From NCBI RefSeq assembly GCF_016428855.1, contig NZ_JAELTN010000033.1, positions 1 through 58,744 of the forward strand: a stretch of DNA of 58,744 nt, read 5' to 3'. Origin of the DNA: Pedobacter sp. ASV28 (GTDB lineage: Bacteria > Bacteroidota > Bacteroidia > Sphingobacteriales > Sphingobacteriaceae). Made by a program: the position numbers and the translations under genes. The notes beneath the pieces are model-generated. The model searched no databases, was not told where the DNA came from, and saw only the letters and a program-made list of their open reading frames with translations. Positions 25,572-35,100 of the stretch are shown here, piece by piece; within the stretch, counting starts at the first letter, position 1; each line of letters starts with the position of its first letter.

Positions 25572-27737
25572 TTAAGCAGGTACTTTTCTGGCCTTTTCTC
25601 TTTCCCAGTTGCGGTGTTGGGCAATGGCCGAGATAAACTGATCGGCCATCTTGGCGCTATCTCCAAACAATAATGCAGCATCTGTAGATTTGTCGTTTTT
25701 AGCATCGCGACCAAAGTAGGTGTGTGCAAGTAAGGCTTCAGCTTCACCAGCCAGGGCAATGGCCTTGCAATGTTTATAAGCTTCGTTAAGGAAATGTATG
25801 GCTTCTGGTTGTAGCGCAAGGGTGTCGATGCTTTTTTTGCCAGCAGGCACAAAGACGGCATCGTAGAACACAGACGCAGTAGTCAGCAGGCTTTCTTGTG
25901 CCTCCATTTTTTCCTTTCCTGCACTGATGCTGCCTAATTTTGGCGCAATGATTTCTATGGTTGCCCCTTGGGCCTCCAAGGCTTTTTTCATGTCTTGCAC
26001 ACTGCTTGGGTCAACGCCGTCTGCTACCAGAAAGGCAATTTTTCTGGTCCTGATGGTGTTTTTTATCGTGCCTGCCATACTGAGGGCAGGAGAATTTGCT
26101 ACTGCCGGTTCTTTTTGAATAGGTTGGAAATCTTTTGGATCACCATCGGCAGGTACACTAAAGTTGAGCTGTTGGGGTTTGCCAGACAGGGTTAGGCCAA
26201 GGTTGGCCGCTACCTGCTTGGCCAGGTCCGTGTCAATTTGTTGTAGTACGCTTAACATACGTGCCCTAATGGCAATGGTTTTTACCTTGCCGAGCTCAAA
26301 ACTAAGGGCATTGACGATGTGGCTTTGCTCTGGTTTCGATTGGCTGCGGTAAAAGAGCTTGGCCTGGCTAAAATGGTCGAAGAAACTGCGGCTTCGGGCA
26401 CGGATCTTTTTGGCATCTATCCTTTCGGTATGGCTGGTAAATCCGCCATCGCTGGCCTTTACCTGTTGGGGATCGTTATTGCCGGTGCTATTTGGCCCAT
26501 AACTGGCTTTCCCTACATTAATGGTCTGCCGCATATGTCCGTCTCGTTGGTTGTTATGCACGGGCACTATAGGACGGTTAATGGGTATTTCATGGAAGTT
26601 GGGGCCGCCCAAACGGATCAGTTGTGTGTCGGTATAGGAGAATAGTCTTCCTTGCAATAGCGGATCGTTGGTAAAGTCGATGCCGGGCACCACATGACCT
26701 ACGTGGAAGGCTACCTGTTCCGTTTCGGCAAAGAAATTATCGGGGTTACGGTTCAGGGTTAGCTTGCCGATACGCTGTACGGGTATTACTTCTTCGGGGA
26801 TCAATTTGGTTGGGTCCAATAGGTCGAAATCGAATTGATGCTCATCAGCTTCGGCCACTACCTGGATGCCGAGCTCCCATTCAGGGAAATTGCCCGTTTG
26901 TATGGCCTCCCATAAATCTCTGCGATGGAAATCGGGATCCTTCCCAGAAATGTGCTGGGCTTCGTCCCAAGTTACGGCATGTACCCCCAATAAAGGCTTC
27001 CAGTGAAACTTGACAAAATGGCTCTCTCCCTTGTCGTTGATCAGTCTAAAGGTATGCACACCGAAACCCTCCATCATTCTTAAACTACGTGGAATAGCAC
27101 GGTCGCTCATGGCCCACATGATCATATGTGCCGATTCGGGCATCATGGAAATGAAATCCCAAAAGGTGTCATGTGCCGAAGCGGCCTGTGGCATCTCATT
27201 GTCGGGCTCGGGTTTTACGGCATGGATCAGATCTGGAAATTTCATGGCATCTTGGATAAAGAAAACGGGCATGTTGTTGCCTACCAAATCAAAGTTGCCC
27301 TGTTGGGTGTAGAACTTCACGGCAAAACCGCGTACATCGCGGGCCAGGTCGGTAGAACCTCTCGAACCCGCAACGGTAGAGAAGCGTACAAATACCGGTG
27401 TTTCGGTACGGGTATTTAGAAAATGTGCCTTGCTCAGTTGTGGAATAGGTTTGTACAGCTTAAATACGCCATGTGCCCCACTGCCCCTGGCGTGTACAAT
27501 GCGCTCGGGAATGCGTTCGTGATCAAAATGGGTAATTTTTTCCCTTAGGATGAAATCTTCCAGTAGGGTAGCCCCACGTTCTCCCGCTTTGAGCGAATGC
27601 TGGTCATCGTTAATGCCCAGACCATGATTGGTGGTCATGGGCTGCCCTGAAGCATCGGCATGATGCTGCTGCAGTTGCTGTACTTTTTTGTTTTCTGGTC
27701 GTTTTGATTGCTTGGGGGTAAGGGGCTGCTTTGCCAT
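25572..27737 (-). CDS. katE: Large-subunit catalase HPII type (KatE) with DJ-1-like C-terminal domain
   Basis: 721 aa, matching clade 2 catalases (about 700-750 aa). The catalytic His is in [12 protein letters not shown] (His82), the catalytic Asn in [14 protein letters not shown] (154-155), and the proximal haem Tyr in [14 protein letters not shown] near 366. Residues from about 570 on form the DJ-1/PfpI-like domain typical of the large subunit ([20 protein letters not shown]). It splits H2O2 in the cytoplasm. The N-terminal Gln/Lys-rich extension is also usual for HPII. It forms an operon with the downstream ankyrin gene. The 292-bp upstream region shows no clear operator. Confidence 0.96.
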   Translation of the reverse strand: MAKQPLTPKQSKRPENKKVQQLQQHHADASGQPMTTNHGLGINDDQHSLKAGERGATLLEDFILREKITHFDHERIPERIVHARGSGAHGVFKLYKPIPQLSKAHFLNTRTETPVFVRFSTVAGSRGSTDLARDVRGFAVKFYTQQGNFDLVGNNMPVFFIQDAMKFPDLIHAVKPEPDNEMPQAASAHDTFWDFISMMPESAHMIMWAMSDRAIPRSLRMMEGFGVHTFRLINDKGESHFVKFHWKPLLGVHAVTWDEAQHISGKDPDFHRRDLWEAIQTGNFPEWELGIQVVAEADEHQFDFDLLDPTKLIPEEVIPVQRIGKLTLNRNPDNFFAETEQVAFHVGHVVPGIDFTNDPLLQGRLFSYTDTQLIRLGGPNFHEIPINRPIVPVHNNQRDGHMRQTINVGKASYGPNSTGNNDPQQVKASDGGFTSHTERIDAKKIRARSRSFFDHFSQAKLFYRSQSKPEQSHIVNALSFELGKVKTIAIRARMLSVLQQIDTDLAKQVAANLGLTLSGKPQQLNFSVPADGDPKDFQPIQKEPAVANSPALSMAGTIKNTIRTRKIAFLVADGVDPSSVQDMKKALEAQGATIEIIAPKLGSISAGKEKMEAQESLLTTASVFYDAVFVPAGKKSIDTLALQPEAIHFLNEAYKHCKAIALAGEAEALLAHTYFGRDAKNDKSTDAALLFGDSAKMADQFISAIAQHRNWEREKARKVPA

Positions 27738-28029
27738 ATGCGTTATGGTTTAGGTATGAAATGAAAAAATAAGGCCTGCCTTGAAGAACGATGGTGGTCA
27801 TATTCTTGTAGGTCGAGGAGACGACAAGACTTTTCTTATCGGTCACCTTATCTGTGCCATGAAAAACAATCCATATCGATTTTAGTTTGGTACGCTGACA
27901 TAATTTGGGAGTTGTTACGGAAAAACACCAGCCCTTCCTTTAGGCCGTTAAATTCTTAAGCCAGGCCTGTCCATATGGCTTTTAATTAAGGGGGCAAATG
28001 CGAATGGGTTAACTTTTCTTACTAACTTT

Positions 28030-28500
28030 ATGGCAAGTAAATTCACCTATATGCTAAAAGAAGCTTTACAATCACTCTTTACAAGAGACCTGAATAGGTT
28101 AAAATCGGAAATTGAACAATACAAAAATGAGGCTAACCTGTGGCGGGTGGATCAAAACATTGCCAATTCGGCGGGTAACCTTTGTTTGCACTTAATGGGC
28201 AACCTGAATACCTATATAGGTGGCGAGTTGGGCAAAACGGGCTATGTAAGGGACAGACCGTTAGAGTTCTCCCTAAAAAATGTACCAAGGACGGAACTGC
28301 TCAGGAAAATTGAAGAGACCATAGAAGTGATAAGGCATGCCCTTGATGGCCTAAGTGACAGCGACCTTAACGAAGATTACCCTTTGGTAAAGGTGGTGGA
28401 AGGGGGAAGCGCCATTGGTTTTATGCTGATCCACCTTTCGGGCCACTTGTCTTATCATCTTGGCCAGATCAATTACCACAGAAGATTACTGGACGTTTAA
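28030..28500 (+). CDS. DinB-superfamily protein, DUF1572-like
   Basis: 156 aa four-helix-bundle protein. Candidate metal ligands are His in NLCLHLMGNLN (near 55) and the cluster LIHLSGHLSYHLGQINYHRR at the C-terminus. DUF1572/DinB-like proteins are often metal-dependent thiol transferases, but individual functions are mostly unknown. It is monocistronic and convergent with the P-type ATPase gene, with a hairpin between them. Confidence 0.8.
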   Translation: MASKFTYMLKEALQSLFTRDLNRLKSEIEQYKNEANLWRVDQNIANSAGNLCLHLMGNLNTYIGGELGKTGYVRDRPLEFSLKNVPRTELLRKIEETIEVIRHALDGLSDSDLNEDYPLVKVVEGGSAIGFMLIHLSGHLSYHLGQINYHRRLLDV

Positions 28501-28585
28501 GAAAGATCAAGGCTTTCTATCCATAGAACGTTCTTCAAATTAGCCACCTTTGCACTAAGTTTTTGTGGGAAAACGGATACAAAAG

Positions 28586-28615
28586 GAAACACCAACCTGT
28601 TAGGATGGGTGTTTC
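28586..28615. terminator. Hairpin between convergent genes
   Basis: GAAACACC (28586-28593) and GGTGTTTC (28608-28615) form an 8-bp stem that can extend inwards with a bulge. It lies between the DinB-like gene and the P-type ATPase gene and could terminate both. There is no strong T-run. Confidence 0.4.
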
Positions 28616-28693
28616 GGTAGTCTTTTCGGGCGTTCGACTGCCCCTCTTTTAAGGGGGCTGAAACCCTTGAAAGCGCTTGAAGAAAATTCCCTT

Positions 28694-30739
28694 TTAAAAT
28701 TTCATCTGCTGTATGCGTACCGCGTTTAAGATGGCCAATAAGGCTACCCCAACATCTGCAAAAACAGCTTCCCACATGGTGGCCAAACCACCGGCCCCTA
28801 AAACAAGTACAATGGCTTTTACGGTAAAGGCCAAGATGATATTCTGCCACACTATTTTTTTGGTTTGTTTGCCAATATTAATGGCCATGGGTATTTTGCT
28901 GGGCTGATCATCCTGTATAACGACATCGGCGGTTTCAATAGTGGCATCACTGCCCAAGCCCCCCATGGCTATGCCAACATTGCTCAAGGCAACTACCGGC
29001 GCATCGTTCACCCCGTCGCCCACAAATGCCACGGTTTCGTTTTTGGCTTTAATGTCTTTTACTTTATTTACTTTGTCTTCGGGCAATAAATCGCCGAAGG
29101 CATTGCGGATGCCTAATTTATCGGCAACAAATTTTACGACGGTGCTTTTGTCTCCGCTTAACATGGTGGTTTTTACCTGCAATGCGTTTAGTTTGGTTAT
29201 CGTAAGCTGTGCATCCTCTTTTATGCTGTCGGCAATGGTAAGGTAACCTGCAAATCTTCTGTCGTAGGCAATCGCAATTAAGGTGTATACAATGCTTGTG
29301 GGGTCTATATCGTAACGGATACCGAACGTATCCATCAGCTTGAAATTTCCGACCAATAATTCTTTTCCGTTCACCATGGCCCTCAATCCCTGACCTGCAA
29401 TTTCTTCCGTGTTTTCTAAAGGGATAGCATGATCTATTTCGCCCACATATTGATGGATAGCCGTTGCCACCGGATGTGTGCTCTGGCCCTCTAGGGCATT
29501 GACCATTTTCAGGAGCTCATCTTTATTCAGTTCGGGCTTTAATACCACTTCCTGTACTTTGAAAACCCCTTCGGTCATGGTGCCTGTTTTGTCCATTACC
29601 ACATGCTGAATATTGGCCAGCCCATCTAAAAAGTTACTGCCTTTAAACAGAATACCATTTTTTGAGGCTGCACCAATGCCACCAAAATACCCCAATGGAA
29701 TACTAATGACCAATGCACAAGGGCAGGAAATGACCAGGAAAACCAAAGCCCTGTACAGCCATTGGCTGAATACATAACTGTCTACAAAAAAATAAGGAAC
29801 TATGGTAATGAGCAGGGCCAACAACACGACAATGGGCGTGTAGATTTTTGCAAACTTGCGAATGAACAATTCTGTTGGTGCTTTTTGTGCCGTGGCATTT
29901 TGCACCAGTGCCAAAATCTTACTCAACTTGCTATCGGTATAGGCGGCAGTGACTTTTACTTGCGCAAGGGTATTGAGGTTGATCATTCCTGCCCATATGG
30001 TTTCTCCTTTGGTTTTGGTATCGGGCTTGCTTTCTCCCGTCAGGGCTGCGGTATTGAAGGACGCACTTTCAGATAATAATGCTCCATCCAGTCCTAATTT
30101 TTCTCCAGGTTTTAACTGGATAACCTGGCCAATATTTACCTTTTCTGCCTTTACTGTTCTGGGTTGGTTGTTTTCTAAAATGGTAACCTCATCTGGTCTT
30201 TGGTCGAGCAAGGTTTTTATATTGGCCTTTGCTCTTGTTACCGCCAATGTTTGGCATACTTCGCCCAGGGCATAAAATAACATTACGGCTACGCCTTCTG
30301 GGTATTCACCAATGGCAAAGGCCCCAATAGTGGCCATGCCCATCAATAAGAACTCTGAAAATATCTCGCCCTTTCCAATGCTTTGCAGGGCTTCCCTGAT
30401 CACCGGAAAGCCAACGGGAACATAGGCAACCATGTACCATAGCAGGCGTAGCCAGCCCGTAAACCATGAGGGGGCCAGCCAATGGTCAAAAGCAATGGCC
30501 ACCATCAATAATATAAAACTGATGAGGGCAGGCAGGAACATTTGCAGGGTAGATGAGCCAGCTCCTGAATGGTCGTGACCATCGTGATCGGAATGGCCGT
30601 TTAATGAGGTATCCTTTGCACGATGGCCGTCTGCTTCATGTATATGCTCCAGTTGCCTATCTGCCGCTGCGTTTATCTTTTCTTCCTGGGTGCAGCAAAG
30701 CTGTCTGCCTGCTGCATCGTAAATATGTTGGTGTTCCAT
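28694..30739 (-). CDS. P1B-type Zn/Cd/Pb-exporting ATPase
   Basis: 681 aa from the ATG at 30739 (MEHQHIYDAAGRQLCCTQEE), which is preferred over an upstream ATG because the His-rich start is typical. An N-terminal His/Asp-rich loop (GHSDHDGHDHSG) replaces a standard HMA domain. The CPC membrane motif is in SCPCALVISIPLG near 337, the phosphorylated Asp in DKTGTMTEG near 381, the HP motif in STHPVATAIH near 424, and GDGVNDAPVVALSNVGIAMG near 578. CPC plus the last helices with VKAIVLVLGA and ADVGVALLA points to the divalent Zn/Cd/Pb class (ZntA/CadA). It is the last gene of the metal operon, 81 bp after the CzcB-like gene. Confidence 0.93.
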   Translation of the reverse strand: MEHQHIYDAAGRQLCCTQEEKINAAADRQLEHIHEADGHRAKDTSLNGHSDHDGHDHSGAGSSTLQMFLPALISFILLMVAIAFDHWLAPSWFTGWLRLLWYMVAYVPVGFPVIREALQSIGKGEIFSEFLLMGMATIGAFAIGEYPEGVAVMLFYALGEVCQTLAVTRAKANIKTLLDQRPDEVTILENNQPRTVKAEKVNIGQVIQLKPGEKLGLDGALLSESASFNTAALTGESKPDTKTKGETIWAGMINLNTLAQVKVTAAYTDSKLSKILALVQNATAQKAPTELFIRKFAKIYTPIVVLLALLITIVPYFFVDSYVFSQWLYRALVFLVISCPCALVISIPLGYFGGIGAASKNGILFKGSNFLDGLANIQHVVMDKTGTMTEGVFKVQEVVLKPELNKDELLKMVNALEGQSTHPVATAIHQYVGEIDHAIPLENTEEIAGQGLRAMVNGKELLVGNFKLMDTFGIRYDIDPTSIVYTLIAIAYDRRFAGYLTIADSIKEDAQLTITKLNALQVKTTMLSGDKSTVVKFVADKLGIRNAFGDLLPEDKVNKVKDIKAKNETVAFVGDGVNDAPVVALSNVGIAMGGLGSDATIETADVVIQDDQPSKIPMAINIGKQTKKIVWQNIILAFTVKAIVLVLGAGGLATMWEAVFADVGVALLAILNAVRIQQMKF

Positions 30740-30820
30740 GATGATGTTTTTTGCTGTTCTTAATCCGTTAAAAGCTTGTCTTTCTGCCCAAAGCATTTAC
30801 CGTATATACCCTGTTTGCTA

Positions 30821-32107
30821 TCAATGTTCGTGCCCGCCGCTATTGCTGAGTTTGGCATTGACAAAGAATGCCCCCTTTACCACGATTTTTACCTTTTTGG
30901 GCATGTCGTTTACAAAAGTTACCGCTGTATAGCCCATGTCAGACACGCCTTTCAGCACTTCAATTTTTTCGAACGAGTACTCCTTGCCGCTCTCTTCATG
31001 TTTTTTGTGTGTTTCGCTTTGTTTTCCCTTTTCCCCTTCGCCACCTTCTTCATGTTCTTTTGGTCGCTTGTCTGTTAACACAAACACGTAGTATTTGCCA
31101 TCGGCATTTACAATGGCATCGTTCGGTACGGCTGGGGTGGTGACCTTATCAAGGCTTACGAGACCGGTAATGTTCATGCCGTCTATCAATCCACTTTTGT
31201 TGCCGTTTACCTTGCAGTGTACGGCAATGGTCTTGCTGTCGTTCTCGAACGAAGAGCCTATGCTGAATACGGTGGCATCGTATTCGGTTGTTGGGTTGTT
31301 GGTAATGGTAAAATGGATGGTTTGCCCCACTTTTACCTGCGGTAGATCTTTTTCAAAAACCTGGAGATCGAGATGTAAAGAGCCATTGTCCACAATTTCT
31401 ACCACGGGTGACGACACGTCTACATAACTTCCTATCTTGGCAAATACATTGCTTATTGTCCCGTTAAGTGGGCTGGTAACGATCAATGTTGATCGTAGGT
31501 GAGCGTTGGATACCGTGCTGGGCTGAATGCCCATTAGCGTTAGCTGCTGCTGCAGTGAGGCCCTGCGGGTACGCAGGGTGTTAAGCTCTGCCGTGGCATT
31601 CTGTAGGTTTTTGCCTGCACCTGCGTTGCCCTCGTTCAGGGTTTTCTGACGCTGCAGCTCCTGTTCGGCAAAGGTGATTTTACTGCCGGTGCTGAGGTAT
31701 TCTTCCTGTAGCTGTATGAACTGTGGATTGGCAATGGTAGCGATCTCCTGTCCCTTCCTTACATAATCGCCAATTTGCACCCTTAAGGTTTTGATAACAC
31801 CCCCATATAGGGAGGTAGCGTTGGCCTTATTGTTGTTGGGTACCTTCAGCATTCCATTGGCCTTTATGGTAGCCGTAAGTTCTTTGTATTCTACGTCCCC
31901 CAGCTGCACGCCCACGGTCTTGACCTGCTCTGGCGTAAGGCTGGCAATGGTAGGTGCCTCTTCCTGGTGCGCCACTTCGGCAACGGGTTTTCCTGTTTCG
32001 TTGTGTTCCGGTGCCCTGTCCCCGCTATTGCTTTTACAGGCGTGGAATAGGAGTGCCAATGAGGCAACTCCGATAAAGCATTTGATCTTATTTATGTGGA
32101 ATTTCAT
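30821..32107 (-). CDS. czcB: RND efflux periplasmic adaptor (CzcB-like lipoprotein)
   Basis: 428 aa. The N-terminus MKFHINKIKCFIGVASLALL followed by FHAC is a lipoprotein signal (Cys24). A membrane-fusion-protein core follows: biotinyl-lipoyl-like segment (IKTLRVQIGDYVRKGQEIAT), alpha hairpin (IQLQEEYLSTGSKITFAEQE) and beta-barrel. Near the C-terminus is a charged insert rich in Glu, Lys and His (HEEGGEGEKGKQSETHKKHE) that could bind metal. It bridges the inner-membrane pump and the outer-membrane channel. It starts 5 nt after the pump gene stop. Confidence 0.92.
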   Translation of the reverse strand: MKFHINKIKCFIGVASLALLFHACKSNSGDRAPEHNETGKPVAEVAHQEEAPTIASLTPEQVKTVGVQLGDVEYKELTATIKANGMLKVPNNNKANATSLYGGVIKTLRVQIGDYVRKGQEIATIANPQFIQLQEEYLSTGSKITFAEQELQRQKTLNEGNAGAGKNLQNATAELNTLRTRRASLQQQLTLMGIQPSTVSNAHLRSTLIVTSPLNGTISNVFAKIGSYVDVSSPVVEIVDNGSLHLDLQVFEKDLPQVKVGQTIHFTITNNPTTEYDATVFSIGSSFENDSKTIAVHCKVNGNKSGLIDGMNITGLVSLDKVTTPAVPNDAIVNADGKYYVFVLTDKRPKEHEEGGEGEKGKQSETHKKHEESGKEYSFEKIEVLKGVSDMGYTAVTFVNDMPKKVKIVVKGAFFVNAKLSNSGGHEH

Positions 32108-32112
32108 GTTGA

Positions 32113-35100
32113 TTATTGATTGATGAAGGAATAGATATTGATGACCGACTGGTTTACCTGCTGAATGCTTTTTAGGTAGCCCAGCTGTATATCCGTTGCG
32201 GTTTGCAGGGCATATAGATATTCTACATAACCGATATCGCCCGTTTTGTAGCCCAGTTGTGCAGCCGCAATAATATCATGGGCATTGGGCAGTGCCTGCT
32301 CCAGGTAATAACGGTACTGCTGCACATCTTGCCGATATTGGGATAGCGTATTCTGCAATAAAGTGGCCATGGTCTTTTGTTGCTGATGGGCATTGGCTTC
32401 GGCAGCCTGTTTTTTAAGGTCCAAAGAACGTGTCCTGGCTTTGGTAGCGCCAAAGCTAAGCGGTAGGGCTATGCCCAGGTTTACTGAACTGAACCTGTTG
32501 CCAGGGCCAAAGTACTGCTCGGCACCGTTTATATTCTGAAAACCGATGAGCGATTGGTTGACATAGCCTAATTTAAAATCGGGCAGCCCTTGTGCCCTTT
32601 CCACTTTTTTGGTTTGTTCGGCAATCAGGGCATCTTGGTACAGGGCCTGGATGGCCGGATGGTTGGACACGGAGCTACTGTCCAATAGCGTATTGAGCGT
32701 AAGGGGCTGATATATTTTGTCAATGGCTATGGTAAATCCACTGTCTATATTCATCAAGGCCTGCAAATGTTGATGCGCATTGGACAGGTATACCTCATTT
32801 TGCCTTAATAATAGATTGATTTCGCCTTTCTTTGCCTGAGCGGTGCTGATATCCACTTTTTTGGTGTCGCCTGTTTTATAGCGCAGTTGTGCCACCTTAA
32901 TGAAATCGTTGAACAGGCTGTCGAGCTGCAGGAGTTTCACTTGGTTGTGCTGTAGGTATTGGATCTGATAATAATAGGTCCGTACCTGGGTTTTTAGTGC
33001 TAAAACGGTAAGCTGCTGTTGCCATTCTTTTCCCTTTACCTCTGCAACGATGAGCTGTTTCCTTGCTCCAAACAGGGTAGGGAAGGGCAGGGTCTGCGAC
33101 ACTTGGAACGACTGGTCGAAATGGGTACTGTTGTATTGGCCCAACTGCGCATTCAGGTCTAGCTTGGGCAATTCGCCAGCTGTTTTTTGGAGGGCTTTAG
33201 TGGCTTCTATATCTAGGCTGCCTGCTGCTACGGACTTATTGTGCTGCAGGGCAATGCTGATGGCTTCTTCTATGTTGATAGGTTTTCTGGTCTGCGCTTT
33301 TGCCGAAAGGCTGATGGCAGAGACCATCAGTACCATGATCATGGCGCTGGGTTTCATCTGGTATTTGGGTTTAAGGTTTATTCGCGAATTAAAAATAATA
33401 TACAGTAAGGGCAGTACAAACAGCGTAAGGAACGTAGCCGTAACCAGACCGCCAATAACTACCGTGGCCAATGGTTTTTGCACTTCGGCACCTGCGCTGC
33501 TGCTCAAGGCCATGGGCAGGAAACCCAAACTGGCTACCGTGGCCGTCATCAATACCGGACGCAGCCGTATTTTTGTACCCTCTATTACCCTTTTTATCAC
33601 ATCGGTCCAGCCTTCTTTTTCCAATTGGTTGAAAGTGCCAATGAGCACAATGCCATTGAGTACGGCAACACCAAATAGGGCAATAAAGCCAATGCCTGCG
33701 CTAATGCTGAAGGGCATGTCGCGCAGCAATAGGGCAAATACGCCTCCAATGGCACTCATGGGGATGGCTGTAAATATTAATCCTGCCTGCTTGATTGAAC
33801 GGAATGTAAAGTATAAAAGCACGAAAATGAGCAATAGCGAAACAGGGACCGCTATCATTAAGCGTTGACTGGCTTTCTGTAGGTTCTCAAACTGCCCGCC
33901 ATAGGTGAAATAATAGCCTGGAGGCAGCTTGATCTGGGTGTCTAGCTGCTGTTGGATGTCCTTTACTACGCTTTGTACATCTCTTCCGGCAACGTTGAAA
34001 CCGATGACGATCCTGCGCTTGCCGGCTTCGCGGCTGATCTGGGCAGGGCCCAGCTGATAATGGATGGTAGCAACCTGCGATAAGGGGATCTGATTGCCCG
34101 TAGCTATGGGCACCATCAGGTTGCTAACGTCATCGATACTGGTACGGTAAAGACTGTCCAAACGGACGACCAGATCGAAGCGTCTTTCGTTTTCAAAGAC
34201 CACGCCCGCACTTTTGCCGGCAAAAGCCGTGCTTACCACATCGTTTACCTCTGCTACGTTAAGACCATAATTGGCCATGCGCACCCGATTATACTCCACG
34301 TTGATCTGCGGCAGCCCACTTACCCTTTCTACCTGTGGGGCCGTGGCCCCGTTCACCCGTTGTATCACCTCGCTTACCCGGTTGGCATACAAGGAAAGCG
34401 TATCCAGGTTTTCCCCGAATATCTTAACGGCTACATCCTGTCTAATGCCGGTCATCAGCTCGTTAAAGCGCATTTGTATGGGTTGGTTCTTTTCAAAGAA
34501 CACGCCAGGTATGGCCTCTAGTTTTTCGCTGATGGCCTCGGCCAGTTCATCGTAGCTCCTGCCGCTTTTCCATTCCTTTTTTGGTTTCAGGATAATCATC
34601 ACGTCGGTGGCCTCGGGCGGCATTGGGTCGGTAGGCACTTCCGCCGATCCGGTTTTTCCCACCACCATTTTTACTTCCTCAAACTGCTTGATCATTCTTG
34701 ATGCCTGCATGGAGGTTTCGATGCTTTGGCTCAATGAGCTTCCCTGTGGTAGGATGCAGTGAAAGGCAAAATCGCCTTCTGCCAATTGCGGAATGAATTC
34801 TCCGCCCATTCTTGAAAAAAGTAACAGACAAGTGGCAAAAAGTGCCATGGTAATTCCTACTATGGCATATTTTATCCGGATTGCTTTTTGTAAGAGCGGT
34901 TGGTACCTGCGCTGTAACCAGTTCATCATCTGGTCGGAAAATGTGGCTTTGTGCGATACTTTTTTGGAAAGAAACAGGGCACACATCATGGGGATATACG
35001 TTAGGGACAGGATGAGGGCACCGAAGATGGCAAAGCCAACGGTTTGTGCCATTGGTCGGAACATTTTACCTTCTACTCCCACCAGGGTAAGGATAGGGAT

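Noticed and set aside
25547..25861. N-terminal extension of the ankyrin protein
   Set aside because: The extension is the catalase gene in another frame; the ankyrin domain starts cleanly at 25546.
33050..33868. 272-aa plus-strand ORF
   Set aside because: Antisense to the pump/channel fusion, with low-complexity Ala/Met/Ser-rich composition.
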